From the NCBI GenBank assembly GCA_965262845.1, contig CBDHFX010000001.1, positions 124,001-188,000 of the forward strand: a stretch of DNA of 64,000 nt, in the 5' to 3' direction. The translations under genes were made by a program, and so were the position numbers. This DNA is from ECT2AJA-044 sp965262845 (GTDB lineage Bacteria > Bacteroidota > Bacteroidia > Flavobacteriales > ECT2AJA-044). Of the stretch, positions 1 through 10,734 are shown piece by piece. Numbering within the stretch: the first letter of the stretch is position 1; each line of letters opens with the position of its first letter. The notes beneath the pieces are model-generated. The model worked only from the letters and a program-made list of their open reading frames with translations, made no database searches and was not told the origin of the DNA.

Positions 1-201
1 TCGGCTGCTTCGGTTCTGGCGAAAACGCATCGGGATGAGTATATGACGCAGATGGCAGCACGGTATCCGGCGTACGGATGGGACCAAAACAAAGGGTATC
101 CAACGGCCGCCCATCGAAAGGCCATTGTGGAGTTCGGCATCACCGAGCTACACCGCAGGAGTTTTCATCTCCTGCCAAAGCAGATAAAAATGGACTTCTA
201 A
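1..201 (+). CDS. rnhB: Ribonuclease HII, C-terminal fragment
   Basis: This is the 3' end of a gene cut by the window edge; the first 66 codons visible are in frame 1 and stop at TAA 199-201. RNase HII removes ribonucleotides from RNA-DNA hybrids in the cytoplasm. The visible part begins SAASVLAKTHRDEYM and continues with YPAYGWDQNKGYPT, AHRKAI and RRSFHLLP, which is the well conserved tail of the family. The catalytic acidic residues lie mostly upstream of the window. The following lipoprotein gene starts only 29 bases later on the same strand, so the two may be co-transcribed. Identification is confident from the motif string; the N-terminal half cannot be assessed. Confidence 0.93.
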   Translation, partial: SAASVLAKTHRDEYMTQMAARYPAYGWDQNKGYPTAAHRKAIVEFGITELHRRSFHLLPKQIKMDF

Positions 202-230
202 TCCCTATTTTTGTGCGAAATCACAGCAAC

Positions 231-2843
231 ATGGTTCGATTATTCCATTCCGCATTTTTACTCGTACCGATCCTGCTTTTTTCCTGCGTTCGTGATCAGG
301 GGGTGCCCGAACTCCTGCAGGCGGTACCAGTAAACGCACTGGTGGTGGCCGAAGTGAACGACGTATCAGAGGTCCTGGAAAAAGGAACAACGAATCGATT
401 TTGGGAGCAGCTCGACACGACCGCCTATTTAAAAACCGTCTGCGCGAAAGGAAGGCAACTGTGGTTGGAACTACACGACGGCGAAACGCCGGAAACGGTC
501 GGCCCCGTGGTACTGTCGTGGCACGATAGCGGGGCGAATTCATATGACTTGCTACTGGTACTGGATCAGTCCGGGCATCCTTACCTACCGGAATGGTACA
601 GTCGGTGGTCTCAGTCCGGAGCAAGATCGGCCCGCGGATACGACGGACAAACCATCATGCGCTTCGATCTTCCGAAATCCGGAAAGTCTTTCTTCGCCGC
701 CAGGGTAAAGGGACTGGTCCTCGCATCAGAAAGTGATTTGCTCGTGGAAGATGCCCTGCGCCAGCTCAGGGCAAAAGTGCATTTGCTCAATGACCCCGTT
801 TTTTCCAGACTACATCGCATGGCCAATCGCAAAGATGCGGTCAATCTGTACTTCCAATACGAGCCACTGGGCAAATGGGCCCGGGAACGCATGAAGGCCG
901 GTTCCTTCGAATGGCTCGAACGCGGAGCTCAGTGGACCGAACTTGACCTGGCATTTAAATCGGACCGACTGATCGCAAACGGACTCACCCAGGTATCGGA
1001 TTCGGTGGTGAACTACCTGAGCCTCTTCCGCAAAAATCCGGCACGGCGCAATCAACTGCTCAACCTCCTCCCGAACAACACAGCAGCTGTGGCGGCGATC
1101 AGCCTCGAAAACTTTGCCAGCTATCAGCGTGATTACGAAAAATTGCTGCGCCAGTTGAATCGTTCCGATGACCTCCTGGACCTGAAAGATCAATCAGCCC
1201 GGTACAAAGCCTATACTTCCTGGGTCGATACGGAATTCGGAATAGCCCTGCTCGAAAATCCCGGCGCAGACTGGGAGAAGAGTTCGGTCGGGCTCATCAA
1301 ATTCCGCGATAAACGGTTGGCTGAGGAAGCACTCGGCACACAAGCTGCTTCGGAAGTGATCAAATACAACGACTTTGCAATCCGCCAGATCGGTAACAGT
1401 GCCTTCGCCACGGTTTTCGGACGCATCTTCAAGACAATGGAAGAATGCTATTACACGACCTACCGCGACTATGTGGTCATTGCACCGGACGAGCTCATCA
1501 TCAAGCAATTCCTGAATGACAACCGCAATGGCCGTACCTTGAATGACGACGCTGCATTCACATCGCTCCGTGAGGAGCTCAGTGCAAAAAGCCACGTGTT
1601 CTTCTACGCTGAAAACCCGCAGGCGCTGAGCCTGTTGCAGGCAGTTACCCGACCGGAATATGCAGAGGGCCTCACGGCCCGAAAGGAAGAGTGGAACGGG
1701 ATTGCAGCCATAGGCTGGCAAATGGTGATGGAGGAAAATGCAGCACACACCCAGCTCATCGTTCGCTACCGAACGGAAGAACAGGCCGAAACGCGATTGC
1801 GGTGGGCCACAGAGCTCGATACGGCGGCGGGCTATGCACCGGTTATCGTGAAGGATCACTACAGCAAGCAGTATGAGGTGCTGGTGCAGGATGTCGCAAA
1901 TATCCTGTATCTGATCAATGCAAAGGGTGATATTGTATGGCGGCGTCAGCTGAGCGAACCCATTACCAGTGAAATTCATCAGATCGATCGCTACAGGAAC
2001 GGCAAGCTGCAATTCGTATTCAATACACCGAACCGTTTATATATGCTTGACCGGAACGGGAAGGATGTGGAGGACTTCCCCATTGATCTGCCCTCAGAAG
2101 TGACCGCTCAGGTGAACGTATTTGACTACGACCATAATCGGAACTACCGCCTGCTCCTGGCCTGTGGCCAGCGCATCCTGATGCTTGAGGCCGATGGAAA
2201 ACCGGTGTCCGGCTGGGAATATCCTCAGGCTGAAACCGAGGTGATCGGAAAACCCAGGCTGTATCAGATCAGCGGAAAGGATTACCTGGTATTATTTTTT
2301 GCGGACGGACATGTAACCCTGCGAAACCGGCGCGGACAGGAACGCGTGCCCCTGAAGGTCAGGATCGATCTGAGAGACCCGGAATTGTTCCTGATAAAGG
2401 GGCCGACCCTGGGCGATTCGCGCCTGGTCGGATTGTCAGGGTCAGGTCAACTGACCAGCATCTTCTTTAATGGAACTGTCGATATGACTGATATCGGGAT
2501 TTCAGAAACCGATGCCTACCTGGCCTATTCCAAAGGTCATCAGATCATTTTGGAGAACAATAAACTGCGGGTTTCGGGTCCGGAAGCAAATTACTCCCTT
2601 GAATCCAGCGACGCACTGGACCGGAAGGTAATTCCCTTTGATATAGGACCACAGCTTGTGCTCGGACTTCAAAGTAGCAGGGAACGGACTCTGTGGCTTA
2701 TCAGCGCCTCCGGAAATCCGTACACGGGGTTCCCGGTCACAGGAGATCTCGGCATAGCTATCCGCGATCTTGATCTCGACGGCAACCTTGATCTTATCAC
2801 CGCTGATCGTGAAGGCTATGTCTGCAATTACGCCCTGGACTAA
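231..2843 (+). CDS. Large lipoprotein with C-terminal beta-propeller-like repeats, function unknown
   Basis: The 870-residue product starts at ATG 231, which opens a lipoprotein signal peptide (MVRLFHSAFLLVPILLFSC). Longer readings of the frame run back through rnhB and are unlikely. Residues about 20-560 form a mixed alpha/beta region of the DUF3352-like type, based on general appearance only. From about residue 570 on there are repeated short strands with ILYLINAKGDIVW, LYMLDRNGKDV, ILMLEADGKPV and a final DLDLDGNLDLITADREGYV, which resemble PQQ/FG-GAP propeller blades and a calcium-binding DxDxDG loop. The signal peptide predicts export and lipid anchoring. No enzymatic motif was recognised. 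A TATTTTTG -7-like box lies 18 bases upstream of the start, without a clear -33 partner. Confidence 0.85.
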   Translation: MVRLFHSAFLLVPILLFSCVRDQGVPELLQAVPVNALVVAEVNDVSEVLEKGTTNRFWEQLDTTAYLKTVCAKGRQLWLELHDGETPETVGPVVLSWHDSGANSYDLLLVLDQSGHPYLPEWYSRWSQSGARSARGYDGQTIMRFDLPKSGKSFFAARVKGLVLASESDLLVEDALRQLRAKVHLLNDPVFSRLHRMANRKDAVNLYFQYEPLGKWARERMKAGSFEWLERGAQWTELDLAFKSDRLIANGLTQVSDSVVNYLSLFRKNPARRNQLLNLLPNNTAAVAAISLENFASYQRDYEKLLRQLNRSDDLLDLKDQSARYKAYTSWVDTEFGIALLENPGADWEKSSVGLIKFRDKRLAEEALGTQAASEVIKYNDFAIRQIGNSAFATVFGRIFKTMEECYYTTYRDYVVIAPDELIIKQFLNDNRNGRTLNDDAAFTSLREELSAKSHVFFYAENPQALSLLQAVTRPEYAEGLTARKEEWNGIAAIGWQMVMEENAAHTQLIVRYRTEEQAETRLRWATELDTAAGYAPVIVKDHYSKQYEVLVQDVANILYLINAKGDIVWRRQLSEPITSEIHQIDRYRNGKLQFVFNTPNRLYMLDRNGKDVEDFPIDLPSEVTAQVNVFDYDHNRNYRLLLACGQRILMLEADGKPVSGWEYPQAETEVIGKPRLYQISGKDYLVLFFADGHVTLRNRRGQERVPLKVRIDLRDPELFLIKGPTLGDSRLVGLSGSGQLTSIFFNGTVDMTDIGISETDAYLAYSKGHQIILENNKLRVSGPEANYSLESSDALDRKVIPFDIGPQLVLGLQSSRERTLWLISASGNPYTGFPVTGDLGIAIRDLDLDGNLDLITADREGYVCNYALD

Positions 2844-2854
2844 CTTTTTTCCCT

Positions 2855-3757
2855 TTATTCCCGGGTGCCGCGTCTATACCCTCTGAGGAACAGAATGTCT
2901 CCTGCATTGGGTTCCTCGCCGAAGGCCATGCGGTTGCGTTCGTATAGTCTGCGCAATTTGATCCCGTATCGCTGACTAATCGCATACATGGTTTCGCCAC
3001 TGTTGACGCGATGGGTCTTTACCACGCTTCCGTTCTTTTTGGGTTGGAGAAACAGCATATCACCAGGGGCCACGACCGCATCATACCGGAGCTCATTGTA
3101 TTTCAACAGTTTTTTCATCGACACATGGAGCTCTTCGGAGATCTGCTCCATGGTGTATCCGGTGGGTACGCGAACGAACTTGATCTTGTTCGGGTGGTAG
3201 GCCACCGTCAGTGAGCTCAGATCGGAATAATTCACATCCTGATCAAAAGCCACTATCAGATCTGTGTCGTATTGGTAGAGTTTGTGCCGCTCGATCAGGT
3301 TGATCAACTGGTTTGCGTAGTTCGGATTTGTGGCATACCCTGCTTTCCTGAGCCCCCGCGCCCAACCCTTGTAGTCAGTCGGCTTCAGATCGAACAGTGC
3401 CGCATAGCGCGTTCGCCCGGTCAGGAACAGCGAATGGTCCCGATAACTCTCGTTCGGATTACGGTACGCCCGAAAGCACTCGTTCCGCCGATCATCGTGA
3501 TGTTTGATCGTCTTGCCCGTCCAATCGTCATGGCACTTAATGCCAAAGTGGTTGTTCGCCTCTACGGCCAAACGCGAATTCCCATCACCCGATTCCAGGA
3601 TACCCTGTGCCAGCGTGATGCTTGCCGGAATACGATACCTGTTCATCTCCTCTACCGCCACCGCCGCAAAACGTTTGATATACTGTTCGCGGGTCATGTT
3701 TTGCCCGGCGACTTCCAGGGTCAGCAGGATGCAAAGAGGGGTGAATATTCTGATCAT
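2855..3757 (-). CDS. Secreted N-acetylglucosaminidase-domain protein with LysM repeats
   Basis: A 300-residue exported peptidoglycan hydrolase candidate. The chosen ATG at 3757 gives a signal peptide (MIRIFTPLCILLTLEVAGQ); the frame is open further upstream but that stretch lacks secretory character. Residues about 20-165 match a mannosyl-glycoprotein endo-beta-N-acetylglucosaminidase (FlgJ/GH73-like) domain: ASITLAQGILESGDGNS contains the presumed catalytic Glu, followed by NNHFGIKCHDDWTG and a tyrosine-rich YATNPNYANQLINLIE. Two LysM-like segments follow; the last (HRVNSGETMYAISQRYGI) is clear. It would cleave the glycan backbone in the periplasm. It is convergent with the upstream lipoprotein gene, 11 bases apart, and divergent from hutU. 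A TAGGTTTG -7-like box lies on this strand at 3774-3767. Confidence 0.9.
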   Translation of the reverse strand: MIRIFTPLCILLTLEVAGQNMTREQYIKRFAAVAVEEMNRYRIPASITLAQGILESGDGNSRLAVEANNHFGIKCHDDWTGKTIKHHDDRRNECFRAYRNPNESYRDHSLFLTGRTRYAALFDLKPTDYKGWARGLRKAGYATNPNYANQLINLIERHKLYQYDTDLIVAFDQDVNYSDLSSLTVAYHPNKIKFVRVPTGYTMEQISEELHVSMKKLLKYNELRYDAVVAPGDMLFLQPKKNGSVVKTHRVNSGETMYAISQRYGIKLRRLYERNRMAFGEEPNAGDILFLRGYRRGTRE

Positions 3758-3848
3758 AATGGTTGCCAAACCTATGTTATGCCCTATGTGGTAGCCAGCC
3801 TTTCCCCTATTTTTCTTCGGAAATTGATTGATCTTGCCCATAAATTCG

Positions 3849-3882
3849 TTGCTCAAAACCCACCGCTAATTTAATACCTTTG
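3849..3882 (+). promoter_or_regulatory. Bacteroidota-type promoter for hutU
   Basis: TTG at 3849-3851 and TACCTTTG at 3875-3882 match the Bacteroidota -33/-7 pattern with a 23-base gap, at the long end of the usual range. Transcription would begin near 3889. This leaves a leader of about 50 bases before GTG 3940 and makes the TTG at 3880 impossible as a start codon. Confidence 0.55.
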
Positions 3883-3939
3883 ATCAATGGACACAATGGA
3901 CCAATATCCATACGGATCCGGAACAAACAGCACATAGCC

Positions 3940-5946
<2,007 letters not shown>

Positions 5947-6025
5947 ATCCGGCACGGCTATTTGATGTGTTTTTTTGGGGAGAAGTCCAACCCACGAAGC
6001 AACTCCTCGCTAAAATGTACGATGA

Positions 6026-7552
6026 ATGGAAAAGAAAAACAGCTTCGATATAGAGTTACTGTTATTTTTATCAATAACCTTAATAATATTAGCATACAGA
6101 ATTTGGATATTAAATATATTTAGTTTTCAAATAGTAGATAGCGACCAGTCTATAATGTGGCTGGCTACAAAGAATTATGCTCAGGGTTTATTTTACGAAC
6201 CGCGTTTTTATGGACAGGATTATAATTCAATGATAGAGGCTTTGCTGTCCGTTCCTTTATACAAATTAGGAATCCCTCTACATATAGCTTTGCCCATTAC
6301 CACAACCCTGTTTACCTTATTTCCTGTATTTTTATTGGCTGTATTAACATATCGAAAAAAATCTAAAATAGCAGGTATTATTTTACTTTGCTTATTTTTA
6401 ACCCTTTCCTTTGAATACGATTTAATAACATCCATGCCTAGAGGGTTTGTAACAGGAATTGCCTTTTCTGCTCTTATTTTTTTGTTTATGGATCATGATA
6501 ATTATTTTTCTTATTTATCTATTCCTTTAATTGCAATTTTATCTTATTATATTAATGAAAATTCAATATTGATTTGCACACCTCTTGTTTTTCTGCTTTT
6601 TCTAAAAAATCATAAAAAGAAGAAATTTTATGTGTGTTTCACAGCAGGGCTATTGATAGGGTTATTTGTTCATTGGCTTATTGAAAGGTTTTATGCAAAC
6701 AATTCACATTATATTGTACACTCTTATAAACTCGAGCTGTCATTTGCCTCATTAAAAGAAGGTCTTTTGCATCTTGATATGTTTTTTGATCAGGTCAGTC
6801 CTGCCCTCTGGAAACAAGGATCATTGATATTGGTACTGTTCCTTTTGATGGCCATGTTGTTTTATAAGACTAAAAAAAATGATCACGCGATCATTTCCTT
6901 GTTCATTCCATTTATGCTACTGGCTCCGCTATTGGTATCTAAAGTACACGATGGTACTGATTCTGTTTTTTTCTCCTACTCGAGAATGTACCTGGCTGTC
7001 CCGATCATTGTGCTGCTATTTGTTTCATGGATCGAATTTAAGAATAGGAAATGGGCTTATTTATTTACAATAATAGCAGTATTCTTTCTGAGTATAAAAA
7101 TTTCAAATGCAAAAGCATTTATAGAAAAAAATATGAATAAAAATCATGTGGTCAGTACAATTAATATCAAAAAATTATATAAAGAATGTGCAGGATTATT
7201 TTCTATTGCAACAGGAAATAACATTGACCTCATCATTATTGTGGATCATTGGAATTATGATTTTTATAATTATGCTTGCCCTGCTTGCATAAAACAATTT
7301 CCTAAAACACTTCGTCCTGCTTATGAAAGAAGAACGTGGAGATTAGTAGAAGATGAAAACAAGGTTTACTCAAATGTTCTACTAATTGACCTAAAAAGAA
7401 AATTGGATGAGGAATCAGTATTTATCTCTGAAATAAAAGAAAAAAAAGGACTCTATATCATTAAAAATAATAAGCTAACCACTGAAGTATTGTTAAAAAA
7501 GCTAAAAATTAGTACGCGCCCATTCAAGATGGCCCATACCTACCCAAAATAA
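6026..7552 (+). CDS. Polytopic membrane protein, GT-C glycosyltransferase-like
   Basis: A 508-residue integral membrane protein whose fold type resembles the ArnT/PMT (GT-C) glycosyltransferases. It has a short cytoplasmic start (MEKKNSFDI), a first membrane helix, then a loop with VDSDQSIMW that sits where such enzymes carry a catalytic acidic residue. About ten hydrophobic helices run to residue 370, followed by a C-terminal soluble domain with a CPAC pair. This would suggest transfer of a sugar from a lipid carrier at the membrane, but no family-specific signature was recognised. Base composition is very AT-rich compared with hutU 80 bases upstream, so recent acquisition is likely. The ATG at 6026 follows another ATG-rich stretch and the start is only moderately certain. 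Confidence 0.7.
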   Translation: MEKKNSFDIELLLFLSITLIILAYRIWILNIFSFQIVDSDQSIMWLATKNYAQGLFYEPRFYGQDYNSMIEALLSVPLYKLGIPLHIALPITTTLFTLFPVFLLAVLTYRKKSKIAGIILLCLFLTLSFEYDLITSMPRGFVTGIAFSALIFLFMDHDNYFSYLSIPLIAILSYYINENSILICTPLVFLLFLKNHKKKKFYVCFTAGLLIGLFVHWLIERFYANNSHYIVHSYKLELSFASLKEGLLHLDMFFDQVSPALWKQGSLILVLFLLMAMLFYKTKKNDHAIISLFIPFMLLAPLLVSKVHDGTDSVFFSYSRMYLAVPIIVLLFVSWIEFKNRKWAYLFTIIAVFFLSIKISNAKAFIEKNMNKNHVVSTINIKKLYKECAGLFSIATGNNIDLIIIVDHWNYDFYNYACPACIKQFPKTLRPAYERRTWRLVEDENKVYSNVLLIDLKRKLDEESVFISEIKEKKGLYIIKNNKLTTEVLLKKLKISTRPFKMAHTYPK

Positions 7553-7658
7553 ATTTCCGGCAGAGTGATGGACCAGGTTTTGCCACCGCCTGCCCTGACC
7601 AGCCTGCGGGTGTTTTTGTCTTCTCATTTTTTTCCTGCCATGTGTGCAAAGCTATTGT

Positions 7659-7700
7659 ATTAATTACAGAGCTAGCTCTGTAGCTAGCTCTGTAATTAAT
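7659..7700. repeat. Perfect hairpin with 19-bp arms
   Basis: The arm attaattacagagctagct (7659-7677) is followed by loop ctgt and by its exact reverse complement at 7682-7700. The same 19-base sequence occurs in the same orientation at 12795-12813. The arms have no GC-rich stem plus U tract of the usual terminator kind. It may be a terminator for the membrane protein gene, a dispersed intergenic repeat or a mobile-element end. Confidence 0.85.
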
Positions 7701-7837
7701 GATGTATAAAAAATTGTTTTTCAATGCTTTATTAAAATAATATTTCAGAATCATATGAAAACAAATCAATTTTTTAAAAAATTAATCTGGATAATAAACT
7801 ATTGATCTTTTTTGGCGTTATTTGCAATAGAGAAAAA

Positions 7838-7939
7838 CAGGAGTGCTCAGTCACTTTTCAATCGCTCCTGCGCCGAATAGGCGCAATGGTTTTTGAATAG
7901 CAAGGAAAGGCTCCGCGTGCAGCGGAGCTTTTCTTTTTT
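7838..7939 (+). ncRNA. Candidate structured small RNA with intrinsic terminator
   Basis: Within otherwise A/T-dominated DNA this block is GC-rich and folds into three successive stems. CAGGAGTG (7838-7845) pairs with CGCTCCTG (7863-7870) with one G-U pair; TGCGCC (7869-7874) pairs with GGCGCA (7880-7885) around a GAATA loop; GCTCCGC (7910-7916) pairs with GCGGAGC (7922-7928) followed by a T tract. The last is a convincing rho-independent terminator on the plus strand, yet no plus-strand reading frame ends nearby. I could not assign it to 6S, SRP, tmRNA or RNase P. The 5' end and promoter are not clear. Confidence 0.45.
7906..7939 (+). terminator. Rho-independent terminator
   Basis: A 7-bp GC-rich stem (gctccgc/gcggagc) with a 5-base loop is flanked by AAAG on the left and a T-rich run broken by one C on the right. 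It closes the candidate RNA above. Confidence 0.75.
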
Positions 7940-8027
7940 GTTCGTAAATAATAGATAAATAATGATTAAATGATCTTAATTTTTGATTTTTTTTCGGAAA
8001 AAATAATTTTGCAATATATAAGAAATT

Positions 8028-8549
8028 TTATTTTGAACTAGTATGATTTTTTTTGTAACTTATTTCAAGTTGATTAATAATATGCGACTTCATTTCTCTA
8101 TTTTCTATTTTTTGCAATTTCAGAATGATATTTAATAAATTAATTTGATCATTAATAGGATTTCGAAGCATGAAAAATATCTGAGAAGTATCAATTTCTT
8201 TATTTGATTCTATCAATTGCAAAATTAACTCAGGTTTCTCATTAAAGATTTCAAACAACACCTCATTACTAAGTTGACTGTACTCAATATTATTCTTACA
8301 TTCCTCACTAATTGTTAGTAAAAAACTTAAAATATCATTTGAATTGAGATTTTCCATACTTCTCTTCAGATGCGCAACCTTGTTAATATCACACTTAAAT
8401 ACTGAACTCGTATCAACATTTTGTACTGTATCCGTTTCATAAGTTTCAATTAAAAGATTTTCTTCAGGATAATTTTTTTGTGAAGAACAACTCAATAATA
8501 TGATAAAAAAAGAACAGTATATATTATTAATAAGTGTTAAATAATTCAA
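8028..8549 (-). CDS. Small lipoprotein of unknown function
   Basis: The 173-residue product has a lipoprotein signal (YCSFFIILLSCSSQ), so it should be anchored in an envelope membrane. The rest is acidic and mostly helical, with the patterns NEVLFEIFNEKPELILQLIES and NLLNIILKLQKIENREMKSH, and no recognised domain. It is the most downstream gene of a minus-strand series in the AT-rich island. Small lipoproteins in such settings are often immunity-like or accessory proteins, but nothing here proves that. Codon use is strongly A/T-biased. The ATG at 8549 is the only start that precedes the signal peptide. Confidence 0.6.
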   Translation of the reverse strand: MNYLTLINNIYCSFFIILLSCSSQKNYPEENLLIETYETDTVQNVDTSSVFKCDINKVAHLKRSMENLNSNDILSFLLTISEECKNNIEYSQLSNEVLFEIFNEKPELILQLIESNKEIDTSQIFFMLRNPINDQINLLNIILKLQKIENREMKSHIINQLEISYKKNHTSSK

Positions 8550-8631
8550 AATATATTTGTTTTAAAATTATAAAATTTATTTTGAGAATGCTATTCCACT
8601 GTTGAAATAGAAAAATTTATATGGAATCAGT

Positions 8632-9099
8632 TTAGCTGCCTTTTGATTTGTTTTGTATAACTACGCTTTCTAATGCATTATTGAATGTTTCTTGCATCTC
8701 TTTCGGCACATTATCGTAAACAACAGCAATTCCCGATTTATAGTTGTCTTCCCGCCAATATTTTGTGGTTTGTAGATTGACTCCTGAACAACTTTTGACA
8801 AGATTTCCTTTTCGTCTTAATCTGATCTGATAATCACATTCTTTAAGTATCGGAAATGATTGCATTAGACCACAAAAAATAAGAACGTATGAAGAATCTA
8901 AATACGTAAATGTTTTCATCACACCTTCTTCGTAGGAAAAAAATCTATCACTGTATCCCTCTGGTAATTGAATGGTTATTGTCTTACTTGAACCACATTG
9001 TATTATTTCTGTTTTTGTATTTTCAACAGATAAGATAACATTTTCATTGTAATTAAGAACAAATGATAAGAGAAATATATGATATATTAATTGAAACAT
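8632..9099 (-). CDS. Secreted or membrane-anchored hypothetical protein
   Basis: A 155-residue protein with an N-terminal hydrophobic stretch (MFQLIYHIFLLSFVLNY) that looks like a signal peptide without a lipobox. The mature part contains SSKTITIQLPEGYSDRFFSY, YVLIFCGLMQSFPILKE and a C-terminal helix. Two cysteines (CGSS and FCGLM) and further ones in KECDY and SCSGV could form disulfides outside the cytoplasm. No family was recognised. It lies 8 bases from the next upstream frame (9108-9422) and 82 bases from the lipoprotein downstream, all on the minus strand, so a common transcript is possible. Confidence 0.55.
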   Translation of the reverse strand: MFQLIYHIFLLSFVLNYNENVILSVENTKTEIIQCGSSKTITIQLPEGYSDRFFSYEEGVMKTFTYLDSSYVLIFCGLMQSFPILKECDYQIRLRRKGNLVKSCSGVNLQTTKYWREDNYKSGIAVVYDNVPKEMQETFNNALESVVIQNKSKGS

Positions 9100-9107
9100 G
9101 ATTTAGA

Positions 9108-9422
9108 TTATATTTTACTGGTTATTTTTTCTATTTCTCTTTCAAATATATTAATTTGATTTTTTAATTCCTGGTTTGTATCGTCCGTTACTACATTCAT
9201 GACACTCATTTGTAGTTTTATTGGAATAAGGGTTTCTTTTAGAGTTATTTTGTTATCTGCTATCTGTTTGCTATTTGAATGTCCCTGTCCCTTAAAATTA
9301 CGTATTCTTCCTGAAGACTTGTCGGAATTGAGGTAGTCCCGATCGCCTGAACAGTTTTTTTGTTGAGCTAAGTTACCCATTTTTGCATTAGGGTGAAATG
9401 ATTTTGGAAACTTGAATAGCAA
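9108..9422 (-). CDS. Doubtful 104-residue frame, possible tail of a decayed gene
   Basis: The frame is open without a good start: it continues upstream to about 9590 with no ATG, reading through STPGYDLYDRLTNNLAQLLLF before the first listed start, which is a TTG. The C-terminal 60 residues (LKNQINIFEREIEKITSKI) have coiled-coil character. The upstream half has a higher GC content than the rest of the island. A 12-base motif tgagctaagtta is repeated 63 bases apart (9364 and 9427), giving two NLAQ segments in frame. It may be the surviving 3' end of a larger gene, with the true start lost. Confidence 0.3.
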   Translation of the reverse strand: MLFKFPKSFHPNAKMGNLAQQKNCSGDRDYLNSDKSSGRIRNFKGQGHSNSKQIADNKITLKETLIPIKLQMSVMNVVTDDTNQELKNQINIFEREIEKITSKI

Positions 9423-9691
9423 AAGCTGAGCTAAGTTATTCGTTAGGCGGTCATATAGATCATAGCCAGGCGTTGAATCGTTGAGTGAGGACTGATCCCT
9501 GCGATGATGATAATAGTGTCCATGAAGGATACAGATTCGTTGGACCTGGTGCCCGTCCGTTAGGTGTTCAAGTGTGGTAGGTACTACTTAACCTGACAAG
9601 TAGATCAAATTTGAGATTGAAACAAAAAAGTCAGATCAAGTAGTGTCTATTACAATTCAGAGGTTTTTGATTCTCATTAAAAGGTTAAATC

Positions 9692-10522
9692 TTAATAATC
9701 AGATATTTTCATTTTTACATTCCAATTTGATTTTTCTTTTTGAGAACTATTTATACTTAAATAAATATGTTTTGGAACATTTTTATTTAAAGTAATATTT
9801 ATCAATTTTTTTATTACAGATTCAGTAACTTCCATTTTTGTGTTAAACAAAACATGATCAAATTCGTCTTTTATAATTAACTGATCTGGTATTTTATGAA
9901 AGTCATACTCAATCGTCAATATTGCATCACGAGTGTTTAATTTTATTTTTTTAATAAAATCATCCTTACCCTTAAATGAAAGTTCGCGTTCCTTTTCTTT
10001 ATTTAAATAGAAAAAAACTCCATTGGTCGGTATTATTATTGAAGTCTCACTTATTTGCAAGATAGTCGAACTAAAGTTTAACGAATCTTCGTTAACATAA
10101 ATAGGAGGGCTTAAGCAATTTAGATGATGCACTACAATACTATCTTCATTAATTGATAACGAACTTCTTTGCTTACAAGCGTTATACAAAAAATAGTCCT
10201 TATCCTCAATTTTATAGCTGTAATTTAGAGAATGACAAGTGTCGTCGAACATTATAGCGATATCAGAACTTAATATTACTTTTTTATTTAAATACCTTTG
10301 AGCTTCCTCGTCTGAAAAAGCAGCCGGAGCGTCTCCGAATCTGTATGATTTTACTATCCATTTACCATATATTGAGTTGTTTGAAGATAATTTACTTATT
10401 GTTTGAATTTCAACAAAGGCATCAGTACTGGGGGAATGTTTATATAGCAGTTGATCATTACAGCCAAAAACTGTATTGGTCAATAATAAAATGATTATTA
10501 AAATGGCTCCTTTCATGTTCAA
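9692..10522 (-). CDS. Lipoprotein of unknown function
   Basis: 276 residues beginning with a clear lipoprotein signal peptide (ILIIILLLTNTVFGC). The mature N-terminal half, from YGKWIVKSYRFGD to PTNGVFFYLNKE, is a beta-rich segment that resembles a widespread class of small lipoproteins with a lipocalin-like barrel. The C-terminal third (TRDAILTIEYDFHKIPDQLI and following) may be a second small beta domain. No catalytic motif was seen. It is an isolated minus-strand gene; flanking gaps of about 270 and 210 bases contain no supported genes. An immunity or stress lipoprotein role is possible but unsupported. Confidence 0.6.
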   Translation of the reverse strand: MNMKGAILIIILLLTNTVFGCNDQLLYKHSPSTDAFVEIQTISKLSSNNSIYGKWIVKSYRFGDAPAAFSDEEAQRYLNKKVILSSDIAIMFDDTCHSLNYSYKIEDKDYFLYNACKQRSSLSINEDSIVVHHLNCLSPPIYVNEDSLNFSSTILQISETSIIIPTNGVFFYLNKEKERELSFKGKDDFIKKIKLNTRDAILTIEYDFHKIPDQLIIKDEFDHVLFNTKMEVTESVIKKLINITLNKNVPKHIYLSINSSQKEKSNWNVKMKISDY

Positions 10523-10734
10523 TACTTATTTAGTGGATGTGAAGGCCTCTCTTAATCAGGAACGCTCAAAACTAAGGATTTCCCATTTAATGTTGGTATT
10601 AATGCAAGTGGCGAAGCAGCTTTGCTCCGAAGGCGCTGATTGGAGTGATCAACTTGATATGGGAACAATTTGTCCTTAAAGGCCATAGCTTAGCAGGCCG
10701 GGTTCGCTAATTAACACAGAAGTATCGTTGTTGT

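Larger units (their letters stand above)
7553..8027. other. Intergenic stretch with hairpin repeat and candidate RNA
   Basis: No protein gene is supported here. 7560-7630 is noticeably more GC-rich than its surroundings and could be a remnant of coding DNA, but no product was recognised. The stretch also holds the 42-bp palindrome at 7659-7700 and the structured segment at 7838-7939, listed separately. Confidence 0.6.

Noticed and set aside
1194..2012. 272-residue minus-strand frame inside the propeller lipoprotein gene
   Set aside because: Antisense shadow of a well-supported gene, with Cys/His/Leu-rich composition typical of reversed coding sequence.
9423..9600. Possible Rhs YD-repeat remnant (GYDLYDRLTNN) in the minus frame
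   Set aside because: Only one short match, no DxxGR-type core motifs, so I did not call an Rhs pseudogene.
10476..10679. 67-residue plus-strand frame between two island genes
   Set aside because: It overlaps the start of the lipoprotein gene on the other strand, has no protein-like composition and no start or promoter support; the opposite strand frame here (SNQRLRSKAASPLAL) is equally unconvincing.
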